Position numbers and translations under genes: made by a program | Notes under the pieces: model-generated | Told to the model about the DNA's origin: nothing | Seen by the model: the letters and a program-made list of their open reading frames with translations, nothing else | Databases searched by the model: none | Assembly: GCF_001583415.1 (NCBI RefSeq) | Contig: NZ_CP014475.1 | Span: 3,906,001-3,970,000 of the forward strand | DNA: 64,000 nucleotides | Source: Mycolicibacterium phlei | GTDB lineage: Bacteria > Actinomycetota > Actinomycetes > Mycobacteriales > Mycobacteriaceae | Direction of reading: 5' to 3' | Part shown: piece after piece, positions 57,578-64,000 of the stretch | Layout of the letters: every line of letters starts with the position of its first letter | Numbering within the stretch: the first letter of the stretch is position 1

Positions 57578-59506
57578 GTGGCGGCACTGGGTGGGCGTGA
57601 ACGCAGCGGCCAGATCGAGATGGCCCAGGCCGTCGCGCGCGCCTTCGAGACCGGCGAGCACCTCGCCGTGCAGGCCGGCACCGGCACCGGCAAGTCGCTG
57701 GCCTACCTGGTGCCCGCGGTCGCGCAGGCGGTCACCTCCGAGGAACCCGTGGTGGTGTCCACGGCGACGATCGCGCTGCAGCGTCAGCTCGTCGACCGCG
57801 ACCTGCCCCGGCTCGCCGACGCGCTGGCCGCGCTGCTGCCCCGCCGGCCCCAGTTCGCGCTGCTCAAGGGACGCGGAAACTACCTGTGCCTCAACAAGAT
57901 CCACAACGGCGCCGGCGAACCGGAGGACCGTCCGCAGGAGGAGCTGTTCGAACCGATGGCGGTCAGCGCGCTGGGCCGCGACGTCAAACGGCTCATCGCG
58001 TGGTCCTCGGAGACCGACACCGGCGACCGCGACGAGCTGACCCCCGGTGTGCCGGACCGGTCCTGGTCCCAGGTGAGCGTGTCGGCGCGGGAGTGCATCG
58101 GGGTGGCCCGCTGCCCGTACGGCGCCGACTGTTTCGCGGAGAAGGCCCGCGAGAAGGCCGGGCACGCCGACGTCGTCGTCACCAACCACGCCCTGCTGGC
58201 GATCGACGCCATCTCCGATGCCGCGGTGCTGCCCGAGCACCGACTGCTGGTCGTCGACGAGGCCCACGAGCTGGTGGACCGGGTCACGTCGGTGGCCACC
58301 GGCGAGCTGTCGGCGACGTCGATGTCGGTGGCGCACCGGCGATCCGCGCGGCTGGTGGACCCCGAACTCGCGGAGCGGCTGGAGGCGGCGACGACGACGC
58401 TGGCGTCGGCGATCCACGACACCGAACCCGGCCGCATCGACGTCCTCGACGAGGAGCTGGCCACCTATCTGGCCGCGGTCCGCGATGCGGCGCACCGGGT
58501 GCGGGCGGCCATCGACACCGCACCCAGCGACCCGGCCGCGGCGGCGGCGCGCACCGAGGCGGTCACCGCGCTGACCGAGCTCGGCGACACCGCCTCGCGC
58601 ATCCTCGACTCGTTCGTGCCGCCGATCGCAGACCGGCTCGACGTGGTGTGGGTGGAGCGCGACGAGATCCGCGGAACCGTCCGCACGCTGCTGCGGGTAG
58701 CCCCGCTGACGGTGTCGGGGCTGTTGCGCACCAGGCTGTTTGAGCACGCCACCACGGTGCTGACGTCGGCGACGCTGACGCTGGGCGGCAACTTCGAGGC
58801 GATGGCCGGGGCGTGGGGACTCACCACGGAGGGCATCCGCTGGCGGGGCCTGGACGTCGGCTCCCCGTTCGAGCACGCCAAGTCGGGGATTCTCTACATC
58901 GCCGCGCACCTGCCACCGCCGGGCCGCGACGGCACCGGTTCGGCCGAACAACTCGACGAGATCGCCGGTCTGATCACCGCGGCGGGCGGGCGCACGCTGG
59001 GGTTGTTCTCGTCGATGCGGGCGGCCAAGGCGGCCGCCGAGGTCATGCGCGAGCGGCTGGACACCCCGGTGTTGTGCCAGGGCGAGGACACCACCTCCGC
59101 GCTGGTCGAGCGGTTCGCCGACGATCCGGCGACGTCGCTGTTCGGCACGCTGTCGCTGTGGCAGGGCGTCGACGTGCCCGGGCCGTCGCTGTCTCTGGTG
59201 CTCATCGACCGGATCCCGTTCCCCCGCCCCGACGATCCGCTGCTGACCGCGCGGCAGCGGGCGGTCGCCGCGCGCGGCGGCAACGGGTTCATGGCGGTGG
59301 CCGCCAGCCACGCCGCACTGCTGCTGGCCCAGGGCGCGGGCCGGTTGCTGCGCCGGGTCGACGACCGGGGTGTGGTGGCGGTGCTGGACTCGCGGATGGC
59401 CACCGCCCGCTACGGCGGCTATCTGCGAGCGTCGCTGCCGCCGTTCTGGACGACGACGGACCCCACCGTGGTGCGCGATGCGCTGGTCCGGTTGCGGAGT
59501 CGGTGA
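57578..59506 (+). CDS. dinG: DinG-type ATP-dependent helicase with Fe-S domain
   Basis: 642 residues from GTG at 57578. Walker A QAGTGTGKSLAYLVP, four cluster Cys (NYLCLN, SARECIGVARCPYGADCF), DEAH box LVVDEAHEL, and motif VI region AQGAGRLLRRVDDRG. Conserved residues (DVTELLSAAVAAL) precede the GTG, so a CTG at 57536 after a G-rich site may be the true start. XPD-like 5'-3' helicase. Confidence 0.92.
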   Translation: MAALGGRERSGQIEMAQAVARAFETGEHLAVQAGTGTGKSLAYLVPAVAQAVTSEEPVVVSTATIALQRQLVDRDLPRLADALAALLPRRPQFALLKGRGNYLCLNKIHNGAGEPEDRPQEELFEPMAVSALGRDVKRLIAWSSETDTGDRDELTPGVPDRSWSQVSVSARECIGVARCPYGADCFAEKAREKAGHADVVVTNHALLAIDAISDAAVLPEHRLLVVDEAHELVDRVTSVATGELSATSMSVAHRRSARLVDPELAERLEAATTTLASAIHDTEPGRIDVLDEELATYLAAVRDAAHRVRAAIDTAPSDPAAAAARTEAVTALTELGDTASRILDSFVPPIADRLDVVWVERDEIRGTVRTLLRVAPLTVSGLLRTRLFEHATTVLTSATLTLGGNFEAMAGAWGLTTEGIRWRGLDVGSPFEHAKSGILYIAAHLPPPGRDGTGSAEQLDEIAGLITAAGGRTLGLFSSMRAAKAAAEVMRERLDTPVLCQGEDTTSALVERFADDPATSLFGTLSLWQGVDVPGPSLSLVLIDRIPFPRPDDPLLTARQRAVAARGGNGFMAVAASHAALLLAQGAGRLLRRVDDRGVVAVLDSRMATARYGGYLRASLPPFWTTTDPTVVRDALVRLRSR

Positions 59507-59547
59507 GTCCCCTATCCTGGCAGCGATTCAGTCGAAAGGCGGGGCGG

Positions 59548-60981
59548 ATGAGGCGGGGGCCGGTCGCAGCGGTGCTGGCGTCGGCGGCGGTGCTGATGAC
59601 CGCGTGCACGACGACGCTGCAGGGCACCCCCGTGTCGGTGTTCGCCGACCCGTTCCGCGTCGCGGGCATGCCGGCCACCGACGGCCCGAGCGGGCTGCGG
59701 CCCGACGCCGAGGCGCCCACCCGGGAGGTGGAGGGCACCGACGGCGGCGACGACGACGAACTGTCCCGCCAGGCGATCAGCGACATCGAGGACTACTGGG
59801 AGAGCGCCTTCGGCGAGATCTCCGACGACGCGTTCCGGCCCGTCGCGGCGCTGTACTCCTGGGACGCCAACGGTTTCGACGAGGTCTTCTTCTGCGGCTT
59901 CAACACGTTCGCGTTGGTCAACGCGGGCTTCTGCACCGACGACGAGACCATCGGCTGGGACCGCGGTGAGCTGATCCCCACGCTTCGCGGCGAGTACGGC
60001 GACATGGGTGTGGTGATGATGCTCGCCCACGAGTACGGCCACGCCGTGCAGGGGCAGGCCGGGTTGGTCGACGACGACACCCCGACGCTGGTGTCCGAGC
60101 AGCAGGCCGACTGCTTCTCGGGCGCCTACATGCGCTGGGTCGCCGAGGACAACTCGCCGCGGTTCACGCTGTCCACCGCCGACGGCCTGAACAATGTGCT
60201 GGCGGCGGTGATCTCGTTCCGCGACCCGGTGATGACCGAGAACGATCCCGAGGTCGGGTACGACGAGCACGGGTCGGCGTTCGAGCGACTGTCGGCGTTC
60301 CAGTTCGGCTTCACCGACGGCCCGACCGCGTGCGCGGCCATCGACATGCGCGAGATCACCCAGCGCCGCGGCGATCTGCCGGTGCTGCTGGAGGAGGACG
60401 AGACCGGGGAGCTGCCGGTCACCGAGGACTCGGTGCGCTCGGTCGTCGAGGCGTTGACGGCCGTGTTCGAGCCGGCGGAACCGCCGCAGCTGGTGTTCGA
60501 GGAGGTTGACTGCGCGGACGCGCGGCCGAGCCCGCCTGCGTCGTACTGCCCCGCCACCAACACCATCGCCGTCGACCTGGACGGGCTGGCGGAGATGGGC
60601 GGCACCCCGCACATCGCGGATCCGATCGCGCTGGCGACCGGCGACAACAGTGCCTACTCGGTGCTGATGTCGCGCTACATGCAGGCACTCGTGCGGGAGC
60701 ACGGCGGCGTCGCCCTCGACGACGCCGAGGCCGCGCTGCGCACCGCCTGCCTGACCGGGGTGGCCACCACCGAGCTGTCCAGACCGGTGAGCACCCCGTC
60801 GGGCGGCACGCTGGCGCTGACCGCCGGTGACATCGACGAGGCGGTGTCGGGCATCCTCACCAACGGCCTGGCCGCCAGCGACGTCAACGGTGAGTCGGTG
60901 CCGTCGGGGTTCTCCCGGATCGACGCGTTCCGGGTCGGCGTGCTCGGCGACACCGAGCGGTGCTTCAAGCGCTTCGACTGA
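59548..60981 (+). CDS. Lipoprotein zinc metallopeptidase (neutral zinc protease family)
   Basis: 477 residues. Signal peptide with lipobox LMTAC, then TTTLQGTPV. Zinc site MLAHEYGHAVQGQAG (HExxH) and SEQQADCFSGAYMRW supplies the third ligand Glu/Asp. This is the YpfJ-like family. ATG at 59548, 41 nt after dinG. Not present at this place in M. tuberculosis. Probably exported and membrane-tethered; substrate unknown. Confidence 0.88.
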   Translation: MRRGPVAAVLASAAVLMTACTTTLQGTPVSVFADPFRVAGMPATDGPSGLRPDAEAPTREVEGTDGGDDDELSRQAISDIEDYWESAFGEISDDAFRPVAALYSWDANGFDEVFFCGFNTFALVNAGFCTDDETIGWDRGELIPTLRGEYGDMGVVMMLAHEYGHAVQGQAGLVDDDTPTLVSEQQADCFSGAYMRWVAEDNSPRFTLSTADGLNNVLAAVISFRDPVMTENDPEVGYDEHGSAFERLSAFQFGFTDGPTACAAIDMREITQRRGDLPVLLEEDETGELPVTEDSVRSVVEALTAVFEPAEPPQLVFEEVDCADARPSPPASYCPATNTIAVDLDGLAEMGGTPHIADPIALATGDNSAYSVLMSRYMQALVREHGGVALDDAEAALRTACLTGVATTELSRPVSTPSGGTLALTAGDIDEAVSGILTNGLAASDVNGESVPSGFSRIDAFRVGVLGDTERCFKRFD

Positions 60982-60986
60982 GAGCC

Positions 60987-61796
60987 CTAGACCTTCTTGG
61001 TGGTGCCGTACCACGCGACGATCGCGTCGGACTCGTCGGTGGAGCGGCTCAGGAAGGCGTAGGAGCGCAGGAACGACTCGCCGACACAGCCGTCGATCTT
61101 GACCCGGAAGTTGCTGACCATCACCCACGGGTTCGCGCCGGTGTACTCCTTCTTGGTCACCGGAACCACGTTGACCAGACCAGGTTTGAGGCCGATCGTG
61201 ATGCCGCCGCCGAGGTTGCCGCCCAGGGTCGGCAGCACGCCGATCTCGATGGGGCCCGCGGCGTCGAGGCCGAGGATGCCCATCGACGGGTTGATGCCTG
61301 CGGTGCCGGTCAGCGAGACACCGTTGGAGGTGCTCATGTCGATGCCGCAACCGATCTCGTAGCCGACCTCCAGCGTCCCGTGCGGCGGCTCCTCGTCGAC
61401 GCCGGGTCCGGTCAGCGAGCCGACGTAGGTCCCGCCGACCACGTACTCGCGCGAGGACAGCGCCGTGGTCAGCGGTGGGATCGGGGCCTGTGTCTCGTCC
61501 TTGGCGCCCAGCTCCAGCCGCCACCCGTCGGGGGTCTCGGTGACCGCGGGCGGGGTGGACTCGACGGCGCCGTCGGGCGGGGGCGGTGCAGCCTCCTCGA
61601 GCGGTGCGGCCTCCTCAAGCGGTGCGGCCTCCTCCGGTGGCGGCAGCGGGGCGTCCGCGGGCGGGGCCTCGGCGGCGTCGACCGGCGCCGGCCCGTCGGC
61701 CGGCTGGGCGTGGGCCCCCGCGGCGGGCAGTGCGGCCAGCAGCCCCACAACGGCGAACACAGTGATTCCGCGCCGAAGCACAAACTCAAGCGTCAC
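60987..61796 (-). CDS. MspA-family porin-like protein with repeat linker
   Basis: 269 residues: signal peptide ending AHA, a Pro/Ala/Glu-rich linker with three tandem EEAAPL-type units (61580-61650), and a C-terminal MspA-like domain (GTLEVGYEIGCGIDM, GGNLGGGITIGLKPGLVNVV). Two Cys (GCGID, DGCVGES) could form a disulfide. MspA-type proteins form outer-membrane channels in fast growers. GTG at 61796. The linker is atypical for MspA and suggests a periplasmic or wall-spanning spacer. Confidence 0.82.
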   Translation of the reverse strand: MTLEFVLRRGITVFAVVGLLAALPAAGAHAQPADGPAPVDAAEAPPADAPLPPPEEAAPLEEAAPLEEAAPPPPDGAVESTPPAVTETPDGWRLELGAKDETQAPIPPLTTALSSREYVVGGTYVGSLTGPGVDEEPPHGTLEVGYEIGCGIDMSTSNGVSLTGTAGINPSMGILGLDAAGPIEIGVLPTLGGNLGGGITIGLKPGLVNVVPVTKKEYTGANPWVMVSNFRVKIDGCVGESFLRSYAFLSRSTDESDAIVAWYGTTKKV

Positions 61797-61870
61797 GTGC
61801 CATGCCCTCCGTTGGTTAGCAACGCTTCGCAACTTACCGGGCACTTACCGTGCGTCTTCCCGAGGGGTTC

Positions 61871-62716
61871 TCAGGAGGGCATGCGCAACACGAAACCGAC
61901 CTCCAGGGCCACCCACGCCGCCCCGTCGGCGTCGACCGCGACGCCATGCGGCTCGCAGCCCGGCGGCAGGTCGACCGTGACGATCTCACCGTCGCCGCTT
62001 ACCCGGGCGATCTGACTGGACCCCCACAGCGTGACCCATACACCGTCGGCGGTGTCGGCGGCCACGGCGTGCGGTCTGCCCGGCAACTCGATCTCCTGGA
62101 TCGCGTCGTTCAGCGGAATCCGGCCCAGCCGTTCGGCGCGGATCTCGGTGAACCACACCGCGTCGTCGTGGGTGGCGGTGATGCCGACAGGTCCGGACGC
62201 GGGGGTCGGTGTCTGGCGCACGGTCAGGTCACTGGCGACGGTCAGCCTGCCGATCGCGCCGGCCTCGTTCATGGTGAACCACAGCGCGTGGTCGGGGCCG
62301 GTGATGATCATCGACGGGCCGCCGCCGACCGGGTGGCTGTCGGTCAGCTCGCCGTCCACGGTGAGCCTGCCGACCATCCCGGTGCCCATCGCGGTGAACC
62401 ACAGCGCGCCGTCGGGGCCGACGGTGATGCCGTACGGGGCGCTGCCGTCTGGCAGTTCGACCGCGGACAGCTCCCCGTCGGTGGTGATGCGCCCGATCCT
62501 GTCGTCGCCGCGGGTGAACCACAGCGCACCGTCCGGTCCGGCGGTGATGATCATCGGGCGGCTGCCGGGGCCGACCGGATACCTCGTCACCTCACCGGCA
62601 GGCGTCACCCGGGCGATCGCGTCGCCGCCGGCCAGCGTCACCCACATCGCGCGGTCCGGGCCCGCGGCCAGGCCGTAGGGGCCGCCGTCGAGGGCGACCT
62701 TCAGCGCGCCGCTCAC
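61871..62716 (-). CDS. Vgb-like beta-propeller (virginiamycin B lyase family)
   Basis: 281 residues of tandem ~42-residue propeller blades with repeated GPDGALWFT motifs, and His in GRPHAVAADT and EPHGVAVDAD at places that could match the Vgb lyase residues. Streptogramin lyase activity is possible but many homologues are uncharacterised. GTG at 62716 overlaps the glgP stop. Confidence 0.75.
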   Translation of the reverse strand: MSGALKVALDGGPYGLAAGPDRAMWVTLAGGDAIARVTPAGEVTRYPVGPGSRPMIITAGPDGALWFTRGDDRIGRITTDGELSAVELPDGSAPYGITVGPDGALWFTAMGTGMVGRLTVDGELTDSHPVGGGPSMIITGPDHALWFTMNEAGAIGRLTVASDLTVRQTPTPASGPVGITATHDDAVWFTEIRAERLGRIPLNDAIQEIELPGRPHAVAADTADGVWVTLWGSSQIARVSGDGEIVTVDLPPGCEPHGVAVDADGAAWVALEVGFVLRMPS

Positions 62717-64000
62717 GCCAGCGCCACCAGGCCGAGCTCGTTGTCCCCGGCCAGCAGCGGATGGTGCGGCAGCACCCGGACCGTGTAGCCCACCGGACCG
62801 GCGACCGGCAGCGGAGCCGTCACCGTGAACACGTCACTGCCACCGTCGGCGCCGCCGGTGTGGGTCATCGGGATCGTGACCGGGTCGACCAGCGAGTCGC
62901 TGTCGTCGACGCGCCCGATCACCGCCTGCACCGTCACCTCGTCCGGGCTCAGCCCGGCCAGCTGCACGGTCGCGGTCAGCGTCAACTCCGAACCCAGCAG
63001 CGGGGTGTCGGGCAGGCCGTAGCTGTCGACATCGGTGATCCGCACATCCGGCCACGCCTGCGACACCCGCAGCCGGTAGGCCGCCAGATCGCGGGCCGCG
63101 CCGAACGGTTCACCGTCGGCGCCGGGCTGCACGGTCCGGCGCACCGACTGCGCCGCGGGCGCGTAGTACTTCTCGGTGTACTCGCGCACCATCCGCGAGG
63201 CCAGCACCTTGGGCCCCAGCGCGATCAGGGTGTGGCGCACCATCTCCACCCAGCGGGTCGGCACCCCGCGCTCGTCGCGGTCGTAGAACTTCGGCGCCAC
63301 CGAGTTCTCCAGCAGGTCGTACAGTGCCGCCGCCTCCAGATCGTCGCGCCGGTTCTCGTCCAGGCCCGCGGCAGTCGGTATCTCCCAACCGTTTTCGCCG
63401 TCGAACCACTCGTCCCACCACCCGTCGCGGATGGACAGGTTCAGCCCGCCGTTGAGCGCGCTCTTCATACCGGACGTCCCGCACGCCTCCAGCGGGCGCA
63501 GCGGGTTGTTGAGCCACACGTCGCAGCCCCAGTACAGCAGGCGGGCCATCGACATGTCGTAGTCGGGCAGGAACGCGATGCGGTGCCGCACCTCGGGGCG
63601 GTCGGCGAACCGCACCACCTGCTGGATCAGCGCCTTGCCGCCGTCGTCGGCGGGATGCGACTTGCCTGCCACGATCAGCTGGATCGGGCGCTGCTCGTCG
63701 AGCAGCAACCGCTCCAGCCGCTCCGGGTCGCGCAGCATCAGCGTCAGCCGCTTGTAGGTCGGCACCCGGCGGGCGAACCCGATCGTGAGCACGTTGGGGT
63801 CGAAAGCGTTGGCGATCCAACCGATCTCGGCTTCGGCGGCGCCGCGCTCCAGGCAGGAGCGGCGCAGCCGGTCCCGGACATCGGCGACGAGTTGTTCCCG
63901 CAGCTGCGAGCGGATCGCCCACAGGTGGGCGGGATCGACCTCGTTCAACCGCTCCCAGGCCGCCGGCTCGCGCGCGCTGCTGAGGTCGGCGCCGCCGAGC
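62713..64000 (-). CDS. glgP: Glycogen phosphorylase, 5' end outside window
   Basis: About 429 C-terminal residues, Rv1328 homologue. RRVPTYKRLTLMLRDPERLE, GKSHPADDGGK, PDYDMSMARLLYWGCDVWLN, and the PLP-phosphate/substrate loop EACGTSGMKSALNGGLNLSI. It releases glucose-1-phosphate from glycogen or maltodextrin. The start lies beyond 64000. Confidence 0.95.
   Translation of the reverse strand, partial: LGGADLSSAREPAAWERLNEVDPAHLWAIRSQLREQLVADVRDRLRRSCLERGAAEAEIGWIANAFDPNVLTIGFARRVPTYKRLTLMLRDPERLERLLLDEQRPIQLIVAGKSHPADDGGKALIQQVVRFADRPEVRHRIAFLPDYDMSMARLLYWGCDVWLNNPLRPLEACGTSGMKSALNGGLNLSIRDGWWDEWFDGENGWEIPTAAGLDENRRDDLEAAALYDLLENSVAPKFYDRDERGVPTRWVEMVRHTLIALGPKVLASRMVREYTEKYYAPAAQSVRRTVQPGADGEPFGAARDLAAYRLRVSQAWPDVRITDVDSYGLPDTPLLGSELTLTATVQLAGLSPDEVTVQAVIGRVDDSDSLVDPVTIPMTHTGGADGGSDVFTVTAPLPVAGPVGYTVRVLPHHPLLAGDNELGLVALA

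Noticed and set aside
56531..59311. 926-codon open frame antisense to pncB and dinG
   Set aside because: Arg/Gly/His-rich low-complexity translation with no domain; a codon-bias shadow of high-GC genes.

Overview
The window is high-GC actinobacterial DNA and most likely comes from a fast-growing Mycolicibacterium-type mycobacterium. Supporting signs are the 46.4-64.0 kb block, which follows the M. tuberculosis Rv1343c-Rv1328 gene order (lprD, DUF3817, rdgB, rphA, Rv1339-like hydrolase, murI, rhomboid, cysM, cysO, mec, Rv1333, Rv1332, clpS, pncB, dinG, glgP). An MspA-type porin homologue, a WhiB6-like protein, many ATGA/GTGA gene overlaps, GTG/TTG starts and apparently leaderless promoters agree with this. 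No transposase, phage gene or CRISPR array was seen, and no stretch longer than 300 bases lacks a gene.

Layout. 0-6.8 kb: a two-subunit B12-dependent acyl-CoA mutase with a luciferase-like oxidoreductase (minus strand), divergent from an SDR, an acyl-CoA ligase, a small protein and a membrane adenylyl cyclase. 6.8-10.3 kb: two MHS-type MFS transporters, the second broken by a frameshift, and a PHP phosphoesterase. 10.3-26.7 kb: fourteen minus-strand genes forming a catabolic island: one polyamine-type ABC importer (two binding proteins, two permeases, one ATPase), an alkaline phosphatase lipoprotein, two class III aminotransferases (one fused to a kinase remnant), a KBL-like alpha-oxoamine synthase, an IlvD/Edd homologue lacking all three Fe-S cysteines, a FAD oxidoreductase, a cupin and two near-identical GntR/FCD regulators. 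Four copies of a 20-bp GTAGATTGT-NN-ACAATCTAC operator lie at the internal promoters, so the island reads as one regulon for uptake and breakdown of an unidentified amine or phosphorylated amine.

26.7-39.7 kb: a second long minus-strand operon holds an ERG2/sigma-1-receptor-like protein, two P450s, a VOC protein, a 24-codon ORF, a dehydrogenase interrupted by one TGA codon, a pair of paralogous membrane proteins, two tiny membrane proteins and a MoxR ATPase/VWA pair of the CbbQ-CbbO/NorQ-NorD type. A TetR gene sits at its head and TGACT-NN-AGTCA boxes mark three promoters. A divergent SDR, an intact paralogue of the broken dehydrogenase and an amidohydrolase follow. I infer oxidation of a hydrophobic (steroid, terpenoid or other lipid) substrate, with the membrane pair as candidate clients of the chaperone pair. 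This is the best candidate for an undescribed system.

39.7-46.5 kb: AraC and TetR regulators with tandem palindromes, a WhiB6-like protein, small proteins, then a cysteine-rich leader peptide and hairpin preceding two flavin monooxygenases of the NtaA/DszA/SsuD group (organosulfur use), a 13E12-type HNH protein and tRNA-Leu. 46.5-64 kb: the conserved housekeeping block, with an MFS exporter inserted near rdgB and a metalloprotease, porin-like protein and Vgb-like propeller inserted between dinG and glgP.
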